This document shows, piece after piece, positions 53,224 to 62,031 of a stretch of DNA of 64,000 nucleotides. This stretch comes from Actinomycetes bacterium (GTDB taxonomy: Bacteria; Actinomycetota; Acidimicrobiia; Acidimicrobiales; Acidimicrobiaceae). The notes below the pieces were generated by a model, which was given only the letters and a program-made list of their open reading frames with translations, ran no database searches and was not told where the DNA came from. Both the position numbers and the translations under genes were made by a program. The stretch is taken from assembly GCA_021819725.1 (NCBI GenBank), contig JAKAQR010000004.1, forward strand, positions 62,001 through 126,000, read 5' to 3'. Each line of letters begins with the position of its first letter. Position 1 is the stretch's first letter.

Positions 53224-55551
53224 TTGCCCAGCGATCTTGAGGCGCGTTTTCGAGCGCTCTCGCACCGGGCGCCCGTCGAGCCGGAGCGTTCAGTCGATGA
53301 TGACGTCTCCTCAATGGCCGACCTTCTTGAGCGCGCTGGCTTCTATCACGGTCAGATTGTCCAGACGATCGTCATCCCGGCCCGCGATGCGCGTTTCCTC
53401 GAACCCACAACCCCACTCTCAGCACAGACAAAACGCATAGCCGATTCGTTGGGGGGTCAGCTCTATACGCACCAGGCGCTCGTCTACGACCACGTCCAGC
53501 TTGGGACCAACGTGGTACTGGCAACACCAACCGCATCAGGCAAAACCCTCGCCTTCGTGTTGCCAACGCTTGAGCGGCTCCTCCGGGACCCACAGGCGAC
53601 CGCTCTTTTTCTCTACCCCACAAAGGCGCTCGCCTACGACCAACTCGAGCGTCTACAGGAGCTCGACCGGAGCCTTGGTGGATCACTTCGCCCCGCCGTC
53701 TACGATGGCGACACGCCAACCAGCGAACGGGCAAAGATTCGAGCAAATGCTCGCATCATTATCTCAAACCCACATGGCCTCCATCTTTACCTTGGCTGGC
53801 ATGCGAGTTGGGAATCCTTCCTAGCCAACCTCAACGTCGTGGTGATCGACGAGGCCCACCACTACGTCGGCAGCCTAGGCGCCTCATTTGGGGGTCTGCT
53901 ATGGCGCCTGCAACGGCTGACAGCTCACTATGGTGCCCGACCGGTGCTCATCGCGGCCTCCGGGACGATCGCCAATCCACAAGAACACCTCGAGACGCTC
54001 ACCGGTCTGCCCTTCGTGGTGGTGGATCAAAGTGGCGCCAGCCAGTCCGCACGCACGATCCTCTTCTGGGATTGCACCCGAGACCCCAAAACACCTCCCT
54101 CAACGCAGGCCGCCTACCTCACTCGTCATCTCGTGCGCATGCGTCGCTCCGTCGTCGTCTTTTCCAACACTCGCGCCCAGGCGGAGTACGTCGCGATGGC
54201 AGGTTCCGATCGAAGCCACCGCATCTTGCCCTACCGATCTGGCTACTCTCCGGAGATGCGCCGCCGAGTCGAACACGAACTACGCTCGGGTGCAATCCGC
54301 GGCGTCTCAGCCACCAGCGCTCTCGAACTTGGCGTCGATATCGGTTCCCTTGATACTGTCGTACTCAATGGTTACCCAGGTTCTATCTCATCACTCTGGC
54401 AGCGCCTTGGCCGGGCCGGCAGGACCAACCTTGACGCTCTCGGCATTGTGATGGTCGGCGGGGATCCGATCTCTCGTTCACTCCTCGCCAACGCCAGCGA
54501 ACTCCTTGAGCGCAGCCCAGAACATGCCATCGCCGCCTCCGATGACACCGACATCCTCACCCGCCATCTCCTCCTCGCGGCCGCCGAACTGCCCCTGAGC
54601 GAGGAGTCAGTGACTGATGGCCCCGGGGCCAGAGCCGCTCTTGCCGATCTTTTGGGTCGTGACCTTCTGACCCGAGACGGAGTTCACTATCGCTCCACTC
54701 GACAGCGCCCCCACCTCTCCACTCCATTCATGGAACGAGAGGCCAGCTACGAGATCCACTTTCAAGGCACACGCGATCATCGCACAGTGGAACGTATATC
54801 GATCCGCCAGGCACTTCGTGAGGCTCACAAGGGAGCTGTCTTCCTACACTTTGGCACCCCATTTCGAGTGCAGCGCGTCGATACCGAGCATCGACAGATC
54901 TTCTGCATTCCTGAGACCGATGGCCATCATACGCAGCCAACGCTGTTTCGGTCGCTCTCTCAAGGAAGAACGCTTGAGCGCCTCGAGCCCCATCCACTAC
55001 TCGCAATGGAACGTATCGAAGCGCTCGTCGTAGAGCAGGTGACGGGTTACAAGGAGTTTGACCACCAATCGCGTCAAGTGGCCAAACGCAAGGTTGCCAG
55101 CCCCGTCATCTCAAGCCCGGCCGAAGCCGTCGTGATCACCTGTGTCGACCCCATCTATCTCGGTATCGAACCTGAGGAATTCTTCGCCGCGCTCCACGCG
55201 CTTGAACACGCGCTCACCAAAGTACTACCCCTGTTGACCAACGGAGGTACCTCTGATCTGGCAAGCCTCACCCTCCGCAACGGCGACGAACCATCGATAG
55301 TGATCTACTACCTCACCAAGTCACACCCATCCGCGATGATCACCAAAGTCATGGAGCATCTCGGCGAGGCGCTCCATCTCGCCGAGCGCATGATCACCGA
55401 ATGTTCCTGTGCCAACGGATGCGCCTTCTGTGTCCTTGACCCCCGGTGTGACGACGAGGTGATCGACAAAGACGCCGCGATCAGCCTCTCCGGATCCCTC
55501 CAAAAACTACTTCACCATCCCGGGCCACCCACGCGAGGCAGCGACGACTGA
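53224..55551 (+). CDS. DEAH-box DNA helicase with DUF1998 C-terminus (MrfA/YprA-like)
   Basis: This 775-residue helicase has Walker A ATPTASGKT (K107), DEAH box at 209-212 (VVIDEAHHYVG), ASGTIANP (motif III) and motif VI SSLWQRLGRAGR. The C-terminal DUF1998 domain has four cysteines, C729, C733, C736 and C742 (CANGCAFC, DPRC), which bind metal in MrfA. MrfA repairs mitomycin-type DNA crosslinks in Bacillus, and Hrq1 is the eukaryotic relative. The start is TTG at 53224, which is uncertain. It lies upstream of nth and mshD, forming a repair and detoxification neighbourhood. Confidence 0.9.
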   Translation: MPSDLEARFRALSHRAPVEPERSVDDDVSSMADLLERAGFYHGQIVQTIVIPARDARFLEPTTPLSAQTKRIADSLGGQLYTHQALVYDHVQLGTNVVLATPTASGKTLAFVLPTLERLLRDPQATALFLYPTKALAYDQLERLQELDRSLGGSLRPAVYDGDTPTSERAKIRANARIIISNPHGLHLYLGWHASWESFLANLNVVVIDEAHHYVGSLGASFGGLLWRLQRLTAHYGARPVLIAASGTIANPQEHLETLTGLPFVVVDQSGASQSARTILFWDCTRDPKTPPSTQAAYLTRHLVRMRRSVVVFSNTRAQAEYVAMAGSDRSHRILPYRSGYSPEMRRRVEHELRSGAIRGVSATSALELGVDIGSLDTVVLNGYPGSISSLWQRLGRAGRTNLDALGIVMVGGDPISRSLLANASELLERSPEHAIAASDDTDILTRHLLLAAAELPLSEESVTDGPGARAALADLLGRDLLTRDGVHYRSTRQRPHLSTPFMEREASYEIHFQGTRDHRTVERISIRQALREAHKGAVFLHFGTPFRVQRVDTEHRQIFCIPETDGHHTQPTLFRSLSQGRTLERLEPHPLLAMERIEALVVEQVTGYKEFDHQSRQVAKRKVASPVISSPAEAVVITCVDPIYLGIEPEEFFAALHALEHALTKVLPLLTNGGTSDLASLTLRNGDEPSIVIYYLTKSHPSAMITKVMEHLGEALHLAERMITECSCANGCAFCVLDPRCDDEVIDKDAAISLSGSLQKLLHHPGPPTRGSDD

Positions 55552-55633
55552 GTTATCTTGTACGAAGCAAGACCACAAGCGCTGCCCAGAGATGCCAGCG
55601 AGCTGTACGCTGCCCCCCAACCATCGCGCGAGT

Positions 55634-56287
55634 CTAGGAAGAGACTCGTACCGACGAGGGCGCGGAATCGCAGTAGGAAGAGAGCTCGCATCGAAAACAC
55701 GAAGGCGTCTTTGCTCTGCAGATGCGCCTGCCGTGCAGGATGAGTTGCAGCGAGAACGAACCCCACCGAACCTGGGGAACGAGCCCGCAAAGATCCTGTT
55801 CGATCGCCTCGGGAGTCTGCGCATTGCTCAGACCCAGTCGGTTGGACAGCCGACTGACATGGGTATCGACAGGAAGCCCCGGCAGACCAAAATAGACGGA
55901 CCGAACAACATTGGCCGTCTTGCGTCCCACCCCAGGGAGGGTGGTAAGCTCCGAAAGCTCGCTCGGGACCTCCCCCCCATACTGGTGGGCAATCCGATCC
56001 GCAAGTGCGACCACATGACTCGCCTTGGTGCGGTAGAAGCCGGTCGAGTAGATGAGCTGTGCTACCTCGTCGACCGCCGCCGAACCGAGGGCGTCGGGCG
56101 TTGGAAAACGTGCAAAGAGCGGCTGGGTAACCGAGTTTACTACCGCGTCAGTCGTCTGAGCTGAAAGCACCGTAGCAACCAGGAGCTGGAATGGGGTCTC
56201 GAACTGGAGCGCACACAACGTTTTTGCATCGCCTGGGTAGAGGGCATCAAGCTGCTTAATGATCTGCTCAACCTGTTGTCTTCCCAC
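55634..56287 (-). CDS. nth: Endonuclease III
   Basis: This is a 217-residue bifunctional DNA glycosylase/AP lyase that removes oxidised pyrimidines. The helix-hairpin-helix is LPGVGRKTANV with catalytic Lys123, and the catalytic Asp is D141 in PVDTHVSRL. The [4Fe-4S] cluster ligands are C190, C197, C200 and C206 (C-x6-C-x2-C-x5-C). GTG at 56287 has GGGGAGGG about 8 nt upstream. It converges with the helicase gene and diverges from mshD. Confidence 0.95.
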   Translation of the reverse strand: MGRQQVEQIIKQLDALYPGDAKTLCALQFETPFQLLVATVLSAQTTDAVVNSVTQPLFARFPTPDALGSAAVDEVAQLIYSTGFYRTKASHVVALADRIAHQYGGEVPSELSELTTLPGVGRKTANVVRSVYFGLPGLPVDTHVSRLSNRLGLSNAQTPEAIEQDLCGLVPQVRWGSFSLQLILHGRRICRAKTPSCFRCELSSYCDSAPSSVRVSS

Positions 56288-56330
56288 CGATGTGACCCTC
56301 CCCTACCCTCGCCTACGTTAGCCTAGTACC

Positions 56331-57263
56331 ATGGCCCATCTTGATGTACGCATGCTCAACCCTGACCGCCATCTTTCTTCCATCATCTCACTGGCGCAAG
56401 AGGTTGAAGCGGTGGAGCATCATCGAGCACTTGCCGACCACCGCTGGATCGACCTCACCAACCACCGTGCAGAGAGCCTCGAATCGCTCGTCGTCGTCGA
56501 TCTAGATACCGATGTCGTAGCCGGTCTTCTCACCCGTAATGCGACGAACAAGGGAATCGAGTTCGAGCTAGCCATCCGCCCCAGTTACCCCTATGGACTC
56601 GTAGTCCAAGAGCTTCTCGATCGAGCGCTGGGCGATTCCACCATGCCTGCAACCCAACGGGTGAGCCTCTGGATCCCCAACCCCAATCAGGAGCGTGACC
56701 GCCTCTATCGCAGTCTCGGCTTTCATGCCGATCGCGAAGTGCTCCAGATGCGACGAACCCTTCCCTTCGAGGGACTCGTGCGCTCCACGACACTCAAGTT
56801 TCGAACCTTTCAACCCGGCGTAGACGAGGCCGCCTGGCTTAGCGTCAACAACCGAGCCTTTGAATGGCACCCAGATCAAGGTGACTGGGATCTCGCCACC
56901 CTACGCGAACGAGAGGGTGAGCCGTGGTTCGATCCCAACGGATTCTTTGTCGTCGATGATGAGACTCGCATGCAAGGGTTCTGCTGGACTAAGATTCACC
57001 ACGACTGTCAACCTCCCGTCGGCGAGATCTACGTGATCGCTGTCGATCCAGAGGATGCCGGCAAGGGAATCGGTAAAGCACTGCTAGCCGAAGGCATGTA
57101 CTACTTAGGAGAGGTGCGCAAACTCTCCTCCATCATGCTCTATGTCGAACGCAGCAACGAGAGCGCCCAAGGGCTCTACCAAAGCTACGGCTTCTCCATT
57201 GACCACGCCGACCGCCGCTACGTGCTTTTCCCGTCAACGAACGCACTCCCAGACGACCGCTGA
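56331..57263 (+). CDS. mshD: Mycothiol synthase (acetyl-CoA:Cys-GlcN-Ins acetyltransferase)
   Basis: This is a 310-residue tandem GNAT protein. The C-terminal, catalytic domain has VNNRAFEWHPDQGDWDLATL, EPWFDPNGFFVV, GFCWTKIH, GEIYVIAVDPEDAGKGIGKA and LYQSYGF, all MshD hallmarks. It acetylates Cys-GlcN-Ins in the last step of mycothiol synthesis, the thiol buffer of actinobacteria. TAGCCT at 56319-56324 lies 6 nt before ATG with no ribosome site, so it appears leaderless. Confidence 0.94.
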   Translation: MAHLDVRMLNPDRHLSSIISLAQEVEAVEHHRALADHRWIDLTNHRAESLESLVVVDLDTDVVAGLLTRNATNKGIEFELAIRPSYPYGLVVQELLDRALGDSTMPATQRVSLWIPNPNQERDRLYRSLGFHADREVLQMRRTLPFEGLVRSTTLKFRTFQPGVDEAAWLSVNNRAFEWHPDQGDWDLATLREREGEPWFDPNGFFVVDDETRMQGFCWTKIHHDCQPPVGEIYVIAVDPEDAGKGIGKALLAEGMYYLGEVRKLSSIMLYVERSNESAQGLYQSYGFSIDHADRRYVLFPSTNALPDDR

Positions 57264-57618
57264 GTCCCCTCCCACCTGGAGCCCACAAGAACCCGAATCA
57301 CCACGTTGATGAAGACCAATGTGTCGATGATGCCTCAATGAAGCCAGGTAACCCAACGCTCAGCAGAAAAGTTCTCCAGCACCTATGAACGGTCTAACGA
57401 CACGAGGCAACTCTTATGGGCAGCGCGTCCAAGGGCGTGTGGTGTCGACTAGCGTTGCGTGGTGTTGTTGGGTCTGCTGCGTCCTGGGGTCAGTGGTGAT
57501 CGCTGTGCACGCTGGTGTGAGCCAAGTCAGCACACCAAGGCTGGATCGATCACGAGCCAGGGCTCAGCAGCCTTGGCCACACAGGTCTGAATAACGAGCA
57601 TGGACAAAGGAGTTCGCG
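57264..57618. other. Intergenic region with competing hairpins
   Basis: 355 bp. The last part holds two overlapping hairpins (57513-57576) described as a finding, and the ribosome site AAAGGAG at about 57607-57613. The composition at 57410-57530 is G/T-rich on the plus strand, unlike the neighbours. No gene is recognised. Confidence 0.5.
57513..57576 (+). promoter_or_regulatory. Mutually exclusive hairpins upstream of class V aminotransferase
   Basis: Stem A: TGGTGTG (57513-57519) with CACACCA (57531-57537). Stem B: CCAAGGCTG (57535-57543) with CAGCCTTGG (57568-57576), enclosing a small GAGC/GCTC hairpin. They share bases 57535-57537, so only one can form fully. The arrangement is attenuator-like, 43 nt before the start codon. 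Confidence 0.4.
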
Positions 57619-58695
57619 ATGGACAGAACCGATGAACAAGAGTTCACAGAGTACTTCGAGCACCAACGCGGCTTCCTAGACACCGCCAGTATCGGCCTAC
57701 TACCAAAGGCAACAGCCGCCAGCCTCCACATCGCGATCGACAACTGGGCTACCGGCAAGGCCCGATGGTTCGACGACTGGCTTGGCAAAACTGATATCGC
57801 TCGTAGTCTTTTTGCCAAGATGGTCGGAGCGGATGAGCAGCTCGTTGCCACCGGGCCATCGACCTCGGTGATGGTAGCGCTCATCGCCAACGCACTGCCG
57901 GCTGGCGCGCGCGTCCTCGCACCAGCCATTGAGTTTACGTCAAACCTCTACCCCTATCTCGTACAGGCGGATCGGGGCATCGAGATCATAACGGTTGGCG
58001 AAGATGATCTCATCGATGCTATCGACCACTCGGTTACCCTGGTAGCTGTATCAGCAGTCCAGAGCGCCAGTGGGCACGTTACCGATTTGGAAGCGCTCAA
58101 ACAGCGGGCCAAGCGAACTGGAGCTATGGTGGCGGTGGATGCCACGCAGGCCACCGGCTGGCTTCCTCTCTCTATTGACGGCCTCGATGCCATCGTCAGT
58201 TCCGGCTACAAGTGGCTACTGTCCCCTCGTGGCACGGCCTATCTCGCGCTCTCTCAACGTCTTGGGGCCATGATCAAGCCGCTCTACGCTAACTGGTATG
58301 CCGGTGACAATATCGCCAACTCCTACTACGGAACCCAACTCCATCTCGCCAAGAGTGAGCGCCGCCTCGACCCCTCTCCTGCATGGCTCTCGTGGATCGG
58401 AGCAGCAGAGTCGCTTGCACTCATCGATCATCTCGGGATCACCGCAATCTATGACCACGACATCGCTCTCACCACCGAATTTCTCACTCGGCTCGACCAA
58501 CCTCTGCCGGAGAGAGCATCAGCGATCGCCTCGCTCAAGCTGGTAAAGCCCATCGATCCAACCTCCCTTCCCATTACGGTATCCATGCGTAGCGGTCGTC
58601 TGCGTATCTCCTTTCACCTCTACAACACCGCCGACGATGTGGAACTTGCGGTCAAAGTTTTGCGAGGTGCGGTTGTGTCGGATGAGGACCGCTGA
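57619..58695 (+). CDS. Class V aminotransferase-like PLP enzyme
   Basis: This 358-residue fold-type I PLP protein of the SufS/NifS-kynureninase group has GFLDTASIGLLP at the start, SAVQSASGHVTDLEAL, the Asp-x-x-Gln pair in VAVDATQATGW, and the Schiff-base Lys in SSGYKWLLSPRG. No cysteine loop typical of cysteine desulfurases is seen, so it is more likely an isopenicillin-epimerase-like or related enzyme of unknown substrate. AAAGGAG is 7 nt before ATG. Confidence 0.9.
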   Translation: MDRTDEQEFTEYFEHQRGFLDTASIGLLPKATAASLHIAIDNWATGKARWFDDWLGKTDIARSLFAKMVGADEQLVATGPSTSVMVALIANALPAGARVLAPAIEFTSNLYPYLVQADRGIEIITVGEDDLIDAIDHSVTLVAVSAVQSASGHVTDLEALKQRAKRTGAMVAVDATQATGWLPLSIDGLDAIVSSGYKWLLSPRGTAYLALSQRLGAMIKPLYANWYAGDNIANSYYGTQLHLAKSERRLDPSPAWLSWIGAAESLALIDHLGITAIYDHDIALTTEFLTRLDQPLPERASAIASLKLVKPIDPTSLPITVSMRSGRLRISFHLYNTADDVELAVKVLRGAVVSDEDR

Positions 58696-58928
58696 CGATG
58701 AGGGATCTTGAGCATTGACCAGCATCACGGATCTTGTGATAGCCATGTGGCTCACCTTCCACCGCGACGATTCCGATACCGCGCGTAGCTCCTTGATTCA
58801 CAGCCCGCCCCTCCGCGGACCAAAGGTACCCTGCACTGCCGCGTTCGATCCACTACAGGAGAACGGTCGATCCGCGTCCGCTCGGATGGTACCATGCCAT
58901 GGTCCTATCTGGATGCCCTCTGAACCTC

Positions 58929-59114
58929 CTAGCGCACGAGAAAGTGCCAACCGACCCAGGCCCATCCGAGGGTCAAGACGATCGCTCCAATGGGCCGCGT
59001 GCGCAACGCCGCAACAAGATCACTCAGTCGATGCCCCCGGATGTGGGTAACCACCGCCATCACTACCACCCCCGCCGCGATGAACGCCCAGATCGCTAAA
59101 CTCAGGCTCCGCAT
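58929..59114 (-). CDS. Small two-TM membrane protein
   Basis: This 61-residue protein has TM1 at about 5-23 and TM2 at about 41-58 (GAIVLTLGWAWVGWHFLVR), joined by a basic loop HIRGHRLSDLVAALRTR. It resembles small actinobacterial proteins annotated only as DUFs (DUF6186-like). It is last in a three-gene minus-strand operon and overlaps the gene before it by 13 bp. Function unknown. Confidence 0.7.
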   Translation of the reverse strand: MRSLSLAIWAFIAAGVVVMAVVTHIRGHRLSDLVAALRTRPIGAIVLTLGWAWVGWHFLVR

Positions 59115-59578
59115 ATCGCCAACCAGACACCAAGACCGAGCCAGGCAACAAAAAGAATCACCCGTGCCTCGATGCCGTAACCGAGCGCGCCATTGATGAT
59201 CGATGAGATCGTCGGATGGGAGGGTCGCGCACCTCCAAACAGGTTGAAGAGCTCAAGGGTCAGTACCGCCAAGGCCGCGGGCGACCACGTCCATACGGCC
59301 ACCCTGTCAAAGGGGCGCGGAGCTTCGTGTTGCACCTTGCGAAAGAAGACGACGACAACCACAGCAATGGCGATACCCGTCAACACCTCCGCTCGGCGGG
59401 TAAAGGTATGGCTCTGCGCCTCTAGATACGTCCATGTGAGCCCAAACGCCCCACCTGCGAGTAGTAAAATGGTGTGCCGCAGCCTCGCTCCAGCTGCGAG
59501 TAGTCGAAGAACACGCCGCAACCTCATGAGTAGCTTTGCCCCACCTGTGAGTAGTTGGATGGAGCGTCGCAGCCTCAT
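59102..59578 (-). CDS. Membrane protein with 17-residue N-terminal repeats
   Basis: This 158-residue protein is not recognised. Its N-terminus holds three amphipathic repeats (MRLRRSIQLLTGGAKLL, MRLRRVLRLLAAGA, RLRHTILLLAGGA), which reflect a 51-bp DNA repeat at about 59450-59580. Four TM segments follow (about 36-52, 65-81, 95-115, 140-156). ATG at 59578 overlaps the previous stop as ATGA; an internal ATG at 59527, the start of the second repeat, is an alternative start. Probably forms a complex with its neighbours. Confidence 0.65.
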   Translation of the reverse strand: MRLRRSIQLLTGGAKLLMRLRRVLRLLAAGARLRHTILLLAGGAFGLTWTYLEAQSHTFTRRAEVLTGIAIAVVVVVFFRKVQHEAPRPFDRVAVWTWSPAALAVLTLELFNLFGGARPSHPTISSIINGALGYGIEARVILFVAWLGLGVWLAICGA

Positions 59579-59580
59579 GC
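59452..59580 (-). repeat. About 51-bp in-frame tandem repeat, 3 copies
   Basis: Units aligned on CTGYGAGTAGT (plus strand) are 39, 51 and 51 bp; the first lacks 12 bp, which keeps the reading frame. The copies differ at many positions, so the duplication is not very recent. Confidence 0.7.
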
Positions 59581-60105
59581 GTCGCTTCGCACCAACTTGG
59601 AGCGCATCAAAGCAAGTCCAACGACGGTTGTTCCAAGCGCCACGAGTGAGAACACCATGGGCACGAACCCATCAGCGCGGTGTAGCACCAGAAAGCCCAA
59701 GAGGACAAGGAGCACAGGAAGAATGAGGACTCCGCGCATTCGATAACCCAGTTGATGGAGCCGTGCTGCGTCGTAGGCCGCAATCCGCCCCTCAAGTTCG
59801 AGATCAAAGCCAGAGAGGCAACCAGCAGACCCTGCCGCTGCACAGTTGGCACACTGTGCGCCACAGCCATCGGTAGCTTCGGGTTCGCGCTTGGCCCTTG
59901 AACCAATCAGAACAGCTGCACCAACGATGAGTCCGGCGACGAGTCCACCAAGCGCTACCATCATAGAGTCCAGTCCCAAGAGTTTCAGGCAAAGGGAGAT
60001 CATGCCGGCAAAGAACGCTCCGATCGCAATCGCCCAGACAAACCTGACCAGCACCATCCGATGATAGAACGTCCTGGCTTGGTGCTTGCTAAAAGATTGG
60101 GTCAC
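59575..60105 (-). CDS. Four-TM membrane protein with cysteine-rich loop
   Basis: This 176-residue protein has TMs at about 20-43, 48-68, 123-139 and 147-165. The soluble central loop contains CGAQCANCAAAGSAGC, a possible metal or redox site. The GTG at 60105 has TAGAAT (60113-60118, minus strand) 7 nt upstream, so it is probably leaderless. It heads the three-gene operon of small membrane proteins. No known family assigned. Confidence 0.7.
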   Translation of the reverse strand: MTQSFSKHQARTFYHRMVLVRFVWAIAIGAFFAGMISLCLKLLGLDSMMVALGGLVAGLIVGAAVLIGSRAKREPEATDGCGAQCANCAAAGSAGCLSGFDLELEGRIAAYDAARLHQLGYRMRGVLILPVLLVLLGFLVLHRADGFVPMVFSLVALGTTVVGLALMRSKLVRSDA

Positions 60106-60163
60106 CTAGACTATTCTACCTCCCTGATCCTGCTGTCAGAAACTCGACGTAGGATGATGGATC

Positions 60164-60802
60164 ATGGGCATCGCGACCACTCAAGCCGCTCTTCATCCCT
60201 CAACGACACAACTGCAAACGACGACGTTCGTTATCGTCGATACCGAGACCACTGGTGGATCTGCGAGCTATCACCAGCTGACTGAGGTGGCTGCGCTCAA
60301 GGTCTGCGGCGGACACGTCATTGGCCACCTTCGATCGCTCATAGTGAACCGCTTGCCCATACCTGCCATGATCGTGACGCTCACCGGTATCACTGATGCG
60401 ATGTGTTGCGTCGCACCGGAAGAGCTAGAGGTCCTACGGGCCTTTACGTCCTTTGTCGGCGACGCAACCCTTGTGGGCCACAACCTGCGCTTCGACCTGA
60501 GTTTTCTCAACGCTGCCCTCTCCCGTTCGCATGCTCCCTCGCTCAACACTACAACGATCGACACCCTGAGCCTCGCACGTCGTCTACTCCAGGGCGAGGT
60601 CGAGAACTTTAAACTTGCGACTCTTGCCGAGTACTTGGGCCTTCGTCGACCAAGCCATCGAGCCCTTACCGACGCATTGACCACGACTGACCTCCTCCAC
60701 GAACTCATCGGTCGTCTCGGCAGCATCGGCATCACCACACTTGAGGATCTCGATCGCTTTTGTCCAACGAAATCATCACGTCATGATCTCACCCGTGCAT
60801 GA
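60164..60802 (+). CDS. DnaQ-like DEDDh 3'-5' exonuclease
   Basis: This 212-residue exonuclease has ExoI VDTETTG (Asp26, Glu28), ExoII VGHNLRFDLSFL and ExoIII HRALTDALTT with the DEDDh histidine. It resembles the epsilon-type proofreading domain or the exonuclease part of actinobacterial DnaQ-UvrC-like fusions; only the exonuclease is present here. TAGGAT at 60150-60155 is 8 nt before ATG with no Shine-Dalgarno. The downstream sequence is an amidase pseudogene. Confidence 0.9.
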   Translation: MGIATTQAALHPSTTQLQTTTFVIVDTETTGGSASYHQLTEVAALKVCGGHVIGHLRSLIVNRLPIPAMIVTLTGITDAMCCVAPEELEVLRAFTSFVGDATLVGHNLRFDLSFLNAALSRSHAPSLNTTTIDTLSLARRLLQGEVENFKLATLAEYLGLRRPSHRALTDALTTTDLLHELIGRLGSIGITTLEDLDRFCPTKSSRHDLTRA

Positions 60803-61980
60803 CCAACGTGCTTTCCCAGGAGAAGGCCGACTCTTTTGGACCGTTCATTGGGGTGCCGATTCCCGGCAAGGATCTCACGGAGGTTCCTGGTTGAGCAGCG
60901 ACCTACGGATTGCTGGCTGCGTCCATGGATCCAAAGGAGGAGAGCAACCTGGTGGTAACGGCACTCGAAGATGCTGGCTTCCTACCCTTTGGTCGCACCA
61001 ACGCCCCCACATTTGGTGTGATACCGGTAGCTGAAAACCTCCGCTATGGCGTCACGGGGACCCCAAGGAATCTTGAGCAAACACCGAGAGGGTCGAGCGG
61101 CGCTAGCCCAGATGGCACCCCTAGTCCATGGCAACGATAGCGCTGCCTCGATCAGGATTCCTATGTCACGCTGGGGCTTGGTTGCTCTCAAGGTCTCTCG
61201 ATGGAGGGTACCCTCCGGGAACTCCTCGTGGAAAGGGGAATCGGTCGAGGGGGTGTTGATCCGTGACGTGAGCGATGTGGCGCTGGTACTCGATGAGATC
61301 GCCGGCCCGGATCCTCTCGGGTGCTCCGCCACCCCGGCCATTTGCCAGTGCCATCAAGAGCGATGTCAGCCCGCTTCACAACGCTCCGTTACCAAGGCAC
61401 CGCTTGGCGTCGAGGTTGACCCTCCAAGTGCATCGAGGCGACGACGTCGGTCACCCGGGGACTCGAGTCGCTCAGGCACTTGACTCAGACAACAGCCTTT
61501 GGCGACGCTGACGAGTTCCTCGGGCGCTTCTTGCAGGTAGTCAAGACCCGACTTGTGGAGAATCGTGAAATTGGTTGGACCAGAACAGACGGGTTTATTC
61601 AACAAGACCGAGAGGCAGCCGAAGCGGTTTCAAGCCTTGACTACATGCGATCTGTTGCCGACCTTGTGCGGTGGATTCGTACGTTCCTGGAACCATAGGG
61701 GGCGGGCGCGTTATATGCTCATGGTCCCAACCATGTCGATCCTGCCTCCACTGCCGGTTCGGGGTTCGAAGGGCTCCACAATGGTGAAGCGACCTCAAGC
61801 TCGTCCCTGACCGTCTTCCAGATAACGGTCTTTACCGCGCCGACTTCGATATGACCGATCAGCCGGCACTCTTCCTTCTCGCAAACCTCAGCGTCACAGG
61901 GGTTCCAGCTGTTGGCCCAACCCTTCGACGAACTGGCGCCGCTCGCGCTGAGCACGCAGCTCAAGCGAGCACTCGGTTAG
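60800..61980 (+). pseudogene. Decayed amidase-signature gene (multiple frameshifts and stops)
   Basis: Fragments in different plus-strand frames follow the order of an amidase: GPFIGVPIPGKDL (about 60840-60880, then a TGA), FGRTNAPTFGVIPVAENLRY and TPRGSSGASPDG (60985-61120), LVHGNDSAASIRIPMSRWGL and VEGVLIRDVSDVALVLDEIA (61120-61310), RFLQVVKTRLVEN with SLDYMRSVADLVRW (61525-61690), VPTMSILPPLPV (61720-61760) and a terminal region near 61820-61980. At least four frame changes and several stops interrupt it. The active-site region has also lost residues. It is a non-functional relic, not the source of a product. Confidence 0.85.
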
Positions 61981-62031
61981 ACGACCCGGTCACTTCCAGA
62001 ACGCTTGGGGACGCGTAGGGCAGAGCGGGTT

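Noticed and set aside
55592..56164. 190-codon plus-strand frame
   Set aside because: It is antisense to endonuclease III, which has all catalytic and Fe-S residues.
61750..61790. tRNA-like GGTTCGAA sequence
   Set aside because: No cloverleaf stems flank it; it lies within the amidase pseudogene. No tRNA gene was found elsewhere in the window.
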